NCBI RefSeq assembly: GCF_000280905.1
Contig: NZ_ALAP01000037.1
Location: forward strand, 1-64,000
Source of the DNA: Streptomyces sp. AA1529
Lineage (GTDB): Bacteria; Actinomycetota; Actinomycetes; Streptomycetales; Streptomycetaceae
Direction of reading: 5' to 3'
DNA length: 64,000 nucleotides
Part shown: positions 1 to 6,642 of the stretch, piece after piece
Numbering within the stretch: position 1 is the stretch's first letter
Layout: each line of letters begins with the position of its first letter
Made by a program: the position numbers and the translations under genes
Notes under the pieces: model-generated
Told to the model about the DNA's origin: nothing
Database searches by the model: none
Seen by the model: only the letters and a program-made list of their open reading frames with translations

Positions 1-13
1 CCCCCCCCCCCCC
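1..13. repeat. Homopolymer run of 13 C at the window edge
   Basis: Thirteen consecutive C bases open the window. Such a run at the very end is typical of a contig end or sequencing artefact, but it could be real in a high-G+C genome. Nothing else is recognisable in bases 1-119. Confidence 0.5.
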
Positions 14-119
14 GCAGAGAAGCTTGGAGCACGACATATGAGTGTCGACTGGCGCCATTCGATGGGAAAGGACCATGCAGCATGGCGGCCGCCTCCCCAC
101 ACTTATCCTGCTAACCGTG

Positions 120-1547
120 TCACCGGAGCTTAGACGCAGACACTTTTTGTCGAGCGTCAATAAAGACAGGCTCAATAGCCACTCCGTGCGCTTTAGATGT
201 CACCTCAGATACGGCCTTCACTTCGTTCCTGAATTCCGCATCAAAGTGCCCGTCCTCGAAGCACATGCACACAAAGAAGGCGTACTCAAGCTCCTCGGAA
301 GTCAAATATTGCACGGTTTGCTTCGTCAAGCCGTGCCAGAATTGTGAATTACTTGCGAGCTTCATTTCAATAAGGACACGAGCTCCCCAATTCTGGACGA
401 ACTTGAAGTCGACCGGACCGCGGCCAGCATTCGCCTCTGCCGTCATGTCGATCTTATTCGCGCGGCAATACTGAGAAGCAGTGAAGCGAAAAAGAGACTG
501 GCAAACGCTCTCCGATCGAAAGCGTCCGTCTTTCCAGAGCAACCGCCAACCATCAGATTGCTCGATCCCGTGAGCGTAGGATCCGATCATGGCTTCGACG
601 AACCGAGGGAAGTCCTCCGACTGTGTTGGAACAAAAGACAGCGGGCTCCGCTTCGCTATTTCCCTACCATGCTCATACGTGGTCGTACGCAGAAGTGGAT
701 CACTTTCTACGTCATATGGATCTTTAGGAAGTGACTCCTGCTCAATCATGTATTTCTTAACAAGTTCAGGGTTCTGGCGGGCCAACTGCGCTTTGACTGC
801 AGCCGGAACCTTATACGCCAAGTCGTAGTTGAAGTCTGCGCGAAGCTTCTCAGCTTCCTCATGCCAAGCGAACCCCCAGAATCCGTTCGCATCAATGGTG
901 AGGATTTCACGCAGAAATCGAGAAGGGGTCAGCAGTACGGCAGATCCCGTATAAGGATTCCTAGGAAGGCACTTAAACTCCTCACGCCATCTTGCATTCT
1001 CACTATCCCACGAGGAATTACGAACGCGAATCTCTTCTGTCGGAATATCATAGCGTCGACAAATTTTCTGAGTGTACGTGACGAAGTGCGCCTTCAGGAC
1101 GTTGCACACCATGTCGCTGATACGATCAAGGCCCATGCCTTCCTGGAAGAGGACGAGTTCTTCCACGTGCGCAATGTGCTCAATGCCATTACCCACTGCA
1201 GTCAACGCACTCGCCAACATAGGGCCCTGAAGACCTTTTCCTGAGCCGGAACCTTTCGGACTCCCCTCAGTTACTCCGAGGCAAAACTCGTCTGGCTCCG
1301 GAAACAACAAAAGCGATTTAGCTTTTGCCCACGAAGGTGATTTTCTATTCCCCTTCGATTTGGCGACCATCCTGAGAACCATGACGTAGAAATCGATCAT
1401 GTCATCGTGAGCGAGCGCCCAGAACTCATCCCGATCATCATAGATCAGAAACGGATCTACGCAGAGATTTGTGTCAGCTGAGAGGAGTGGGTCGAACCAA
1501 TCATCCTCTTCCGTTCGATTAATATCGAAATGCTCACTAAAACGCAT
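120..1547 (-). CDS. Putative PD-(D/E)xK nuclease-like protein, possible defence cargo
   Basis: This is a 475-residue protein of unrecognised family. The start is the ATG at 1547, preceded by an AAGGGGGG Shine-Dalgarno; a longer frame to 1604 lacks one. Near the C-terminus GPVDF (Asp380) is followed 14 residues later by EMK (Glu394, Lys396). That is the spacing of a PD-(D/E)xK active site (D...ExK) and is preceded by a helix-rich region, as in restriction-type nucleases. The N-terminus has a DWFDP...DPFLIYDD segment. I see no membrane segment or signal peptide. G+C is near 50% by eye against about 70% around it, so the gene was probably acquired recently. It lies at the element edge, transcribed away from the regulators, a usual place for defence cargo. 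Function is inference only; a nuclease role needs a structure or profile match. Confidence 0.55.
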   Translation of the reverse strand: MRFSEHFDINRTEEDDWFDPLLSADTNLCVDPFLIYDDRDEFWALAHDDMIDFYVMVLRMVAKSKGNRKSPSWAKAKSLLLFPEPDEFCLGVTEGSPKGSGSGKGLQGPMLASALTAVGNGIEHIAHVEELVLFQEGMGLDRISDMVCNVLKAHFVTYTQKICRRYDIPTEEIRVRNSSWDSENARWREEFKCLPRNPYTGSAVLLTPSRFLREILTIDANGFWGFAWHEEAEKLRADFNYDLAYKVPAAVKAQLARQNPELVKKYMIEQESLPKDPYDVESDPLLRTTTYEHGREIAKRSPLSFVPTQSEDFPRFVEAMIGSYAHGIEQSDGWRLLWKDGRFRSESVCQSLFRFTASQYCRANKIDMTAEANAGRGPVDFKFVQNWGARVLIEMKLASNSQFWHGLTKQTVQYLTSEELEYAFFVCMCFEDGHFDAEFRNEVKAVSEVTSKAHGVAIEPVFIDARQKVSASKLR

Positions 1548-1597
1548 GGACCCCCCTTGCTCGCAAGTCAGTGAATAGTGCCATATGCACTGCCTCC

Positions 1598-1628
1598 GTG
1601 TCACTAGTCACACACGTATAGCTAGTCA
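1598..1628. promoter_or_regulatory. Candidate operator between nuclease-like gene and GntR regulator
   Basis: The divergent intergenic region holds an imperfect palindrome centred on ACTAGT (GTGTC-ACTAGT-CACAC, one mismatched pair) and a direct repeat of CTAGTCA at 1604-1610 and 1622-1628, with a TATA-rich patch between the two copies. This looks like a regulator binding site, possibly for the adjacent GntR-type protein. It is a visual call only. Confidence 0.35.
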
Positions 1629-1801
1629 GGTCGTAGCAGCAGGGCGCGCTGAACCCGTCCGGAGCGGTATCAGGCTCGCTCTCTTGAGACTGCATACGGA
1701 GGTCCCTGACTCAGGGCCTGCGTCTTGCTCCCCATATAGCAGTCAGGCAGTTCGTGGCAGAGTTGGACGCTGGTTGCAAGAAGCACACCCAGGGAGACTA
1801 C

Positions 1802-2254
1802 GTGGCGCAGGCCAGTCCAAGAGGCACCTACGCGCAGGTCGCCGAGACGCTGCGCAAGAAGATCGGTAGCGGGAAGATCCGCGAAGGGCTGCCGTCCGAG
1901 GCGAAGCTCATGGAGCAGTACGGGGTCAGCCGGAGCACGATCGTGCGTGCCCTCAAGACGCTGAGAGCAGACGGAGTGATCGAGTCGGTCCCGGGTTCGG
2001 GCTGGTTCGTGGCGGGGACGGGCGACCGGCGCCCTTTGGTCGACCGGGTCGAGGACTTCCTTGTTGCCCAGGGCCTGGCCGTCGGGGACCTCTTCCCGAG
2101 CGAGAACGCTCTCTGCTCAGAGTTCGGGGTCTCCCGTACCGCGGTGCGGTCGGCGATTGCCCAGCTCGAAGGACGGGCCATCGTTGAGATGGGCCCTGGA
2201 CGCAGACGACGTATCCGAAACATCCCAGGCCAGAAGGAGCGGACGCAGCCATGA
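1802..2254 (+). CDS. Tandem winged-helix GntR-type regulator without effector domain
   Basis: The protein has 150 residues made of two consecutive GntR-like winged helices and little else. The first (about residues 7-70) carries LPSEAKLMEQYGVSRSTIVR. The second (about 75-140) carries FPSENALCSEFGVSRTAVRS. I chose the GTG at 1802 because GGGAGA precedes it; an upstream ATG at 1754 has no good ribosome site. GntR repressors such as KorSA control transfer and replication in pSAM2, so this is a candidate master repressor of the element. Two DNA-binding domains in one chain could bridge half-sites without a partner. The stop overlaps the start of the HD gene (ATGA), so the two are translationally coupled. 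Confidence 0.75.
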   Translation: MAQASPRGTYAQVAETLRKKIGSGKIREGLPSEAKLMEQYGVSRSTIVRALKTLRADGVIESVPGSGWFVAGTGDRRPLVDRVEDFLVAQGLAVGDLFPSENALCSEFGVSRTAVRSAIAQLEGRAIVEMGPGRRRRIRNIPGQKERTQP

Positions 2255-2805
2255 CCTCCAAGGAGCTCACCGAAGACGCCTACGCGCTCGCCGAAGAGAT
2301 GCTTGCCGAACCGCTCCCCCGCCGGTGGGCCCATTCATTGGGAGTGGCCGAGCGGGCACGCTCCCTGCGGCCGGTGCTCGGGGCCGACGCCGAGCTGCTG
2401 GAAGCGGCTGCCATCCTGCACGACGTCGGCTACTCCCCCGGCATCGCTCACACCGGTTTCCACCCGCTCGACGGCGCGCGCTTCCTCCGCGAGCGCGGTT
2501 TCAACGAGCACGTTGTCCGACTCGTCGCTCACCATTCCTGTGCGCTCCTGGAAGCCGAAGAACGGGGGCTGCGGGCCGAGCTCGCCGACTCCTTCCCGAC
2601 AGAGCAACCGCACCTCATGGATGCGCTCATCTACTGCGACATGACGACGACGCCGCACGGCAAGCCGACGACGTCTGACGAGCGTGTCTCCGAGATCGTG
2701 GGGCGATACGGCCCCGACACCATCGTGGGCCGGTTCATCCAGCGGGCAGCACCTGAGATCCACGCCGCAGTGTCCCGCGTTCGGGGACAGCTCGCTTCGG
2801 CGTGA
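2251..2805 (+). CDS. HD-domain phosphohydrolase
   Basis: This 184-residue protein has the metal-binding pattern of the HD superfamily: an early His (RRWAHSLGV), the HD doublet in ILHDVGYSPG, paired His in VAHHSC, and a late Asp in ALIYCDMTT. HD enzymes cleave phosphoester bonds in nucleotides; the substrate cannot be read here. The ATG overlaps the GntR stop, so both come from one message. A GntR plus HD pair at this position is seen in other Streptomyces elements as far as I recall, and the product may act on a nucleotide signal. It converges on the Nudix gene, with stop codons a few bases apart. Confidence 0.8.
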   Translation: MTSKELTEDAYALAEEMLAEPLPRRWAHSLGVAERARSLRPVLGADAELLEAAAILHDVGYSPGIAHTGFHPLDGARFLRERGFNEHVVRLVAHHSCALLEAEERGLRAELADSFPTEQPHLMDALIYCDMTTTPHGKPTTSDERVSEIVGRYGPDTIVGRFIQRAAPEIHAAVSRVRGQLASA

Positions 2806-2809
2806 CCGC

Positions 2810-3283
2810 TCAGCCGATGTAGGGCTCAGTGCGAGTCGTGTCCAGCCCATGCCTGATGCGAAGCATCATCGACGGATGGATTGCCAGGGCGTCGAGGTCC
2901 GCCGGGTTTACCCAGCGGACCTCCTTCGATTCCGAACTGGTCCGCAATGCGCCGGCAACCGGCTGCGCACGGAAGCAGATGGAGAATTGCTGGCGCACCT
3001 CACCATCGTCGTAGGCCATCACGTGCTTCGGGTCAGTGTAGAGCCCGACCACGCTCAGCACTTCGACTCGGATTCCGGTCTCCTCTTCGACCTCGCGGAC
3101 AACCGTCTCGCTGATGCTCTCTCCGACGTCGTGCCCACCACCCGGGAGTGCCCACAAGTCATTGTCGGTCTTGTGAATGAGGAGAAGCTGCCCCTCAGCG
3201 TCCTGGACGGCCGCCGTCACGGAAGGCACCACAGAGTTCGCAGCCGGCGCCGCCGGGTCTTGGTAGTAGTCGATCCGACTCAT
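2810..3283 (-). CDS. Nudix hydrolase, Pif-like conjugal immunity protein
   Basis: The 157-residue protein has an intact Nudix box (G-x5-E-x7-REVEEETGI, beginning at GGHDVGE), so it is predicted to hydrolyse a nucleoside diphosphate-linked substrate with Mg2+. In pSAM2 the pif gene encodes a Nudix protein that blocks redundant transfer between donors carrying the same element. A Nudix gene beside the regulators of an AICE is therefore best read as the immunity factor. The ATG at 3283 follows GGGAG, and the gene lies 14 bases downstream of the XRE-type regulator in the same direction, as a two-gene unit. The immunity role is by analogy. Confidence 0.78.
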   Translation of the reverse strand: MSRIDYYQDPAAPAANSVVPSVTAAVQDAEGQLLLIHKTDNDLWALPGGGHDVGESISETVVREVEEETGIRVEVLSVVGLYTDPKHVMAYDDGEVRQQFSICFRAQPVAGALRTSSESKEVRWVNPADLDALAIHPSMMLRIRHGLDTTRTEPYIG

Positions 3284-3297
3284 TCGCTCCCTGCCTC

Positions 3298-4053
3298 CTA
3301 AATCTCACTCGGGGAAGTGATCGAACGAGCACCTTCCCACACCCGCTCGACGCTCTCCGCATAGGTGTCGAAGAGCTCCCCGCCCGGCACCCGCTGGAGA
3401 TGCAGTACCGGGGCCATGTAGGCGCCGACGCCATATACGTGGCCATTGGCCAGCAGCTCGTGATCGGCTCGGTAGATCGAGTTGTACAGCGTCGTTTGAT
3501 GCAGCCGGAACTCGACTCCCGGGAGGCCGAAGAGAGGGCCGTAGTTCATCAGCGCGTTTCGGATCTTTGCCGCCATAGAAGCGCCGATCCCCTCGTCTTC
3601 ACCCCGCACTGCTACCGGTGGGCTGGCGGGATCCCCCAGCATGAATCTCACAGGGACCCCCGCAGTCGACTTCTCCCTGACCAGCCGGTGGAAGCCCGGG
3701 TCCTCCGTGAGCCAGAAACCGGAGTACACAAGTACGTCGAAGTGTGCGGTCGCGTCTGCGTAGAGCTTCGTCCAGAGTTCGGTAGGCACAGCCGAACGGT
3801 GCGGGTACAGCTTCAGCAGCTCGGAGTCACTGGACGTGACGACTTCTTCTACTGTGCGCTCGTCACTCCACAGGTACGAGACGTCACGGCGTAGCAGCGA
3901 TGCGGCCGCGTACTGGAATCTCCGGTACGGCTTCCGGTTCGGCTCCGTGATCCATCGGTCAACCGTCTTCGCTGAAACACCGAGACGGGCCGCGACCTGT
4001 TCGACCGTCAGGCCACTCTCCACGATGGCGCCGCGAAGGCGCTCGTTTGCCAT
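3298..4053 (-). CDS. XRE-type helix-turn-helix regulator with C-terminal phospholipase D-like/DUF5919-type domain
   Basis: The 251-residue protein has an N-terminal helix-turn-helix (VEQVAARLGVSAKTVDRWI, residues about 16-36) and a long C-terminal domain with HFDVLVYSGFWL and VRFMLGDP. These resemble domains appended to XRE regulators in Streptomyces mobile elements. The start has a strong site (GGGGGGAGG) just upstream. It is the first gene of a unit with the Nudix gene and faces a regulatory region with two strong palindromes, one of which (4082-4113) lies in its own promoter region. It is probably autoregulated. Assignment of the C-terminal domain is from memory of similar proteins. Confidence 0.7.
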   Translation of the reverse strand: MANERLRGAIVESGLTVEQVAARLGVSAKTVDRWITEPNRKPYRRFQYAAASLLRRDVSYLWSDERTVEEVVTSSDSELLKLYPHRSAVPTELWTKLYADATAHFDVLVYSGFWLTEDPGFHRLVREKSTAGVPVRFMLGDPASPPVAVRGEDEGIGASMAAKIRNALMNYGPLFGLPGVEFRLHQTTLYNSIYRADHELLANGHVYGVGAYMAPVLHLQRVPGGELFDTYAESVERVWEGARSITSPSEI

Positions 4054-4081
4054 GCACCCTCCCCCCTCGCGTGGGACGTTC

Positions 4082-4113
4082 CGGGACGACTTCGACCGTA
4101 CAGAGTCGTCCCG
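4082..4113. promoter_or_regulatory. Inverted repeat CGGGACGACT/AGTCGTCCCG in the regulator promoter, candidate operator
   Basis: Perfect 10-bp arms at 4082-4091 and 4104-4113 are separated by 12 bases, placing the half-sites on the same DNA face. CCGTACAG occurs at 4096-4103 between the arms and again at 4117-4124, exactly 21 bases (two helical turns) apart. The site is about 30 bases upstream of the XRE-type regulator start, as expected for autoregulation. Confidence 0.6.
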
Positions 4114-4244
4114 AAGCCGTACAGCACGTGCCTACAACGTCACGCAACTCGCGGGCACGCTGGTCATGTGGCGTTCAGGGCAGACCAGTTCGGCCCCTCT
4201 GAGACTCATCGGCTTGACGAACCTGTCCCGCACTGCCATCTTGA

Positions 4245-4265
4245 GAGTCATGTACTACATGACTC
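4245..4265. promoter_or_regulatory. Near-perfect palindrome GAGTCATGTA/TACATGACTC, candidate operator
   Basis: Two 10-bp arms are separated by one base. TTGACG at 4214-4219 and CATCTT at 4237-4242 (17-base spacing) could be a plus-strand promoter, with the palindrome at its start point. That layout would let a dimeric repressor such as the GntR-type protein block the transfer and replication operon, as KorSA does in pSAM2. Binding partner unproven. Confidence 0.6.
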
Positions 4266-4842
4266 GCTTAGAGTGAGTCGTGAAGCCGCATGGTGCACAC
4301 GAACGCCCGGAGGGCCCCGTGAGACGGGTTCGAAGGAAGCATCTGTTGCTTGAGAACTGGAGATATGTCCGTTGCGTCGGGTGACGCGCCTCGGTGGCCT
4401 TCCGTTCGGGAGGTGACCGGGGCCCCGAAGTTCGATGGGTCTTCCGCTGGGGTCGATGGCGGGAGGAGGTGACCGGCGGAACGCCCTGATGGGGGCGTGG
4501 CGGACGTATCCGATACGGCGGTCGGGGAGGCCAGAACATCCTCGAACGTACGGCTGGTGGCTGTCCTGGGTACTCCGGGGCGGCTGTGCTGAGCGAGCGG
4601 AGCATCTCCATACCCGGCTGCCGGGCAGATGGGCGCAATTGACCGAAGCGGTAGGCCGTACGAAGCCAAGGGCGGCACATGGGCACCTGGAGAGGGCCTG
4701 TCTGGATGCCGTACTTGCGAACTCACATACGTGAGGGCAGCCCGGCCTGATGACCCGGTCTGCCACTCGTCATGCGGACAGGAATCTGCCGGCCGTCGGG
4801 TCGGCCGCCTGTCCGCTTGATGAGCACTCGCTCAACACAGGT

Positions 4843-4874
4843 GCGGCGACCGGAGGTGCAACTCCGGTCGCCGC
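4843..4874 (+). other. Stem-loop upstream of small ORF (13-bp stem)
   Basis: GCGGCGACCGGAG pairs perfectly with CTCCGGTCGCCGC across a GTGCAA loop. It ends 25 bases before the next start codon. No U-run follows, so it may be a processing, stability or attenuation element as well as a terminator. See the finding on stem-loops before genes. Confidence 0.8.
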
Positions 4875-4899
4875 GTACAGGCACCCACTTGGAAGGAAC

Positions 4900-5010
4900 A
4901 TGCCTGTGATCACCAATATGGCACGGCCCGTGCTGGCCGTGCACCCCAGCGATTCCGACCCTGACATGGACGAGGCCCTGCGCCGGGTCGGGGCGGGCGG
5001 TGGTCGCTGA
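4900..5010 (+). CDS. Small protein of unknown function (36 aa)
   Basis: ATG at 4900 has a good GGAAGG site six bases upstream and a stop that overlaps the next start (TGATG). The predicted product begins MPVITNMARPVLAVHPSD, is acidic in the middle and ends in a Gly/Arg tail. No domain is recognisable. Support comes from the ribosome site, the preceding stem-loop and overlap with the next gene. It heads a block of four coupled small genes ending in the GGDEF protein. Confidence 0.6.
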   Translation: MPVITNMARPVLAVHPSDSDPDMDEALRRVGAGGGR

Positions 5011-5136
5011 TGACGTGCACAAGTTGCAACGGCGCCGGTGGCCAGACCGAGGACACCAGTCACCAGTTCGGACGGCGTGACCCGGCAGAACTGGGTTCAG
5101 TGCTCGTCGTGCGGCGGACGGGGTGAGGTCGGATGA
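5010..5136 (+). pseudogene. Small DnaJ-type zinc-ribbon gene with a +1 frameshift
   Basis: The frame opens with MTCTSCNGAGG, a CxxCxGxG knuckle. The partner knuckle CSSCGGRGE is encoded at 5101-5127, but one frame away. Removing one G at 5070/5071 restores a continuous protein of about 41 residues, in which HQFDGVTRQNWVQ joins the two knuckles and ends exactly at the ATG of the next gene. In the present frame translation runs on to a TGA at 5124. Either the gene is freshly broken or there is a base-calling error. The restored protein would bind one zinc, as small AICE proteins of this type do. Confidence 0.7.
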
Positions 5137-5225
5137 CCGAACGGAAGGCGCGCCGCCTCGAAGAAGAAGTGAGGCGACTCAAGGAGCAGCCCGAGCAGAA
5201 CGTTGCGCCCAAGGAGACACGGTGA
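5133..5225 (+). CDS. Small charged coiled-coil protein (30 aa)
   Basis: ATG at 5133 overlaps the end of the zinc-ribbon gene, and the stop overlaps the GTG of the GGDEF gene (GTGA). The product, beginning MTERKARRLEEEVRRLKEQ, is a short amphipathic helix with heptad-like Leu spacing. It is too short for a domain match, but coupling on both sides argues that it is translated. It could serve only to couple translation into the GGDEF gene. Confidence 0.5.
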   Translation: MTERKARRLEEEVRRLKEQPEQNVAPKETR

Positions 5226-5878
5226 GTGGGCTGATGCCGCTGGCGGCCGGGGTGGCTCCGATGGCGGCGGCATGGAGCTCCCACGCGTGGTGGTTACGCC
5301 GTCGTCTGCACCGGGCCCGCCGGGATCCACTGACCGGACTGCCGACGCGGACTGAGTTCGAAAAGCGCGCGGCACGGATGCTACGAGCCCGGCCGTGTGC
5401 GGTGGTCGTCGCTGATCTGGACGGGTTTAAGCAGCTCAATGACTCCTGCGGTCACGCTGCGGGAGACGCCGCGATCTGTGAGACGGCGACGCATCTGACA
5501 GCTTGGCTCACCGCCTACGAGGACCGCGGGTTGGCCGCCCGGCTGGGTGGCGATGAGTTCGCCCTCGTTCTCCCGCACGGGCCCCATCCGGACCATCTGA
5601 CAAGTGGGCTGTCACTCCTTCGGGAGGGGCTTCGCCAGCCTTTCAGGTTCGAGGGTCAGGACGTGCAGGTAGGGGCCTCGATCGGCGCCTACCTGTGCAG
5701 TGCCGGCACCTTCCCGGCGCACGCGCTGCGCCGGGCGGACGAGGCCATGTACACCGCCAAGGAGAGCCGGAGTCAGGGCGGGGGCGGCGTCTTCGTCACC
5801 GACCTGCACACCGTAGTCCGGGCGACATGGAACGGCCGTCGCGCCGGACGCTCCGGCACTCACCACACCAGCGCATAG
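5222..5878 (+). CDS. GGDEF-domain protein (putative diguanylate cyclase) of the element
   Basis: The 218-residue product starts with a hydrophobic stretch (residues 4-25) and then a GGDEF domain: DPLTGLPTR (35-43), the metal-binding segment VVADLDGFKQLND (62-74) and the active-site loop RLGGDEF (107-113). All signature residues for making cyclic di-GMP are present. The RxxD inhibitory site normally just before GGDEF is absent (the segment reads DRGLAARL). The GTG at 5222 overlaps the previous stop. GGDEF proteins occur in other Streptomyces AICEs; their role is unknown, and linking transfer to host development, which cyclic di-GMP controls in Streptomyces, is an inference. Confidence 0.85.
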   Translation: MSGLMPLAAGVAPMAAAWSSHAWWLRRRLHRARRDPLTGLPTRTEFEKRAARMLRARPCAVVVADLDGFKQLNDSCGHAAGDAAICETATHLTAWLTAYEDRGLAARLGGDEFALVLPHGPHPDHLTSGLSLLREGLRQPFRFEGQDVQVGASIGAYLCSAGTFPAHALRRADEAMYTAKESRSQGGGGVFVTDLHTVVRATWNGRRAGRSGTHHTSA

Positions 5879-5899
5879 CTGGCCTGCTCACCCGCGCAC

Positions 5900-5944
5900 A
5901 CCAGGGCGCCGTCGGGGACGTCACGTCCCCGACGGCGCCCTGGT
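5900..5944 (+). other. Very stable stem-loop (22-bp arms) after the GGDEF gene
   Basis: Twenty-two bases pair perfectly with their complement around a single central base, ending 31 bases before the next ATG. It is the longest perfect hairpin in the element and would terminate transcription or protect the upstream message. Confidence 0.85.
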
Positions 5945-5975
5945 CTTCCCGGCCTTTGACTGACTGGAGATCGCG

Positions 5976-6266
5976 ATGAACAGCGCCCATCTGACTCTCT
6001 CCCCGCACTCCGCAGGTATGCGGTGCGGTGCCGCCGCAGACAGCGCGACTGCGTGCGTCGGCCCTCACGCCATCGTGCGGATCGTGGACCGGGACGGGAA
6101 TGAGGCAACCGGCTGTGTCGAGCACGTGGCCGCCCTCTACACCGTCTGGATCGGCGCCCGCCTCTACCCCGCCCCTGGCCACACCGAAGCCGTCCTCGAT
6201 GTCTACGCCCGCGCCCGGATGCTCACGATCCGACTGAACGGAACCGTCACGTTGAGGGCCGCATAA
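5976..6266 (+). CDS. Conserved-looking AICE hypothetical protein (96 aa)
   Basis: ATG at 5976 follows a GGAGA site. The 96-residue product has no membrane segment or recognisable domain. Strong G/C third-position bias and a clean ribosome site support it. The middle (VRIVDRDGNEATGCVEHVAALY) looks like a small beta-rich fold. It stands alone between two stem-loops (5900-5944 and 6312-6361), so it may be a separate unit. Confidence 0.65.
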   Translation: MNSAHLTLSPHSAGMRCGAAADSATACVGPHAIVRIVDRDGNEATGCVEHVAALYTVWIGARLYPAPGHTEAVLDVYARARMLTIRLNGTVTLRAA

Positions 6267-6311
6267 GAGCCCGTTCACCTTGCGCTGCTCATTAGTCAGC
6301 GCTTCCTCCGC

Positions 6312-6361
6312 AGACGGCGCGGTCCCGGTGGTGCAACACCGAGACCGCTGTTGGGCCGTCT
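6312..6361 (+). other. Two-part stem-loop before the DUF6284-like gene
   Basis: An inner 11-bp stem (6319-6329 with 6338-6348, one mismatch) around the loop GGTGCAAC is closed by an outer 7-bp stem AGACGGC/GCCGTCT with a one-sided bulge. The loop shares GTGCAAC with the stem-loop at 4843-4874. It lies 23 bases before the next ATG. Confidence 0.75.
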
Positions 6362-6384
6362 CGACTCCGGAAGGAACACGACCC

Positions 6385-6642
6385 ATGTCCAATCGAAAAC
6401 GCCATCATCTGACGGTCATCTCCGACAACGGCCCCTCCTTTGCCCAGTTGGACGCCATCGAGGACGAGATGCCGGTCATCGGCGCCGAGGTGGAGTTGCT
6501 GGACGCGCAGATCGCCGTGCTGGACCGGACGCCGAGCGAGGTGGACCGGCAGCGGCTCCGCCGCGCGGAGCACCGGCTGCTGGCCGCCCGGCGTGACCTG
6601 GCCAACCGCAGCGGCGGCAAGGCGTTGGGGGGTGCGGCATGA
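6385..6642 (+). CDS. DUF6284-like small AICE protein
   Basis: The 85-residue product begins MSNRKRHHLTVI. It contains LDAIEDEMPVIGAEVELLDAQIAVLDR followed by RRAEHRLLAARRDLANR (quoted in parts), a helical layout I associate with the DUF6284 proteins of Streptomyces mobile elements. Function is unknown. I took the ATG at 6385 with AAGGA upstream. Its stop overlaps the next start (ATGA), so it is coupled to the large membrane protein that follows, which suggests a role in transfer or element maintenance. Confidence 0.7.
   Translation: MSNRKRHHLTVISDNGPSFAQLDAIEDEMPVIGAEVELLDAQIAVLDRTPSEVDRQRLRRAEHRLLAARRDLANRSGGKALGGAA

Larger units (their letters stand above)
4054..4899. other. Regulatory/non-coding region between regulators and the small-gene block
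   Basis: About 850 bases have no convincing gene. The stretch holds two strong inverted repeats (4082-4113 and 4245-4265), repeated CCGTACAG motifs and a stem-loop at 4843-4874. A 35-codon frame at 4365-4472 has its GGAG only two bases from the ATG and is not supported. The longer open frames have poor codon bias for this genome. It probably carries the divergent promoters for the regulator pair and for the plus-strand transfer and replication genes. Confidence 0.6.

Noticed and set aside
1488..1508. Short resemblance to the tRNA-Val T-arm region, considered as left attachment site
   Set aside because: The match is interrupted, lies inside the nuclease-like gene and is no better than chance.
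4365..4472. 35-codon frame in the regulatory region
   Set aside because: Its GGAG lies only two bases from the ATG, there is no coupling to another gene, and the sequence shows no domain.
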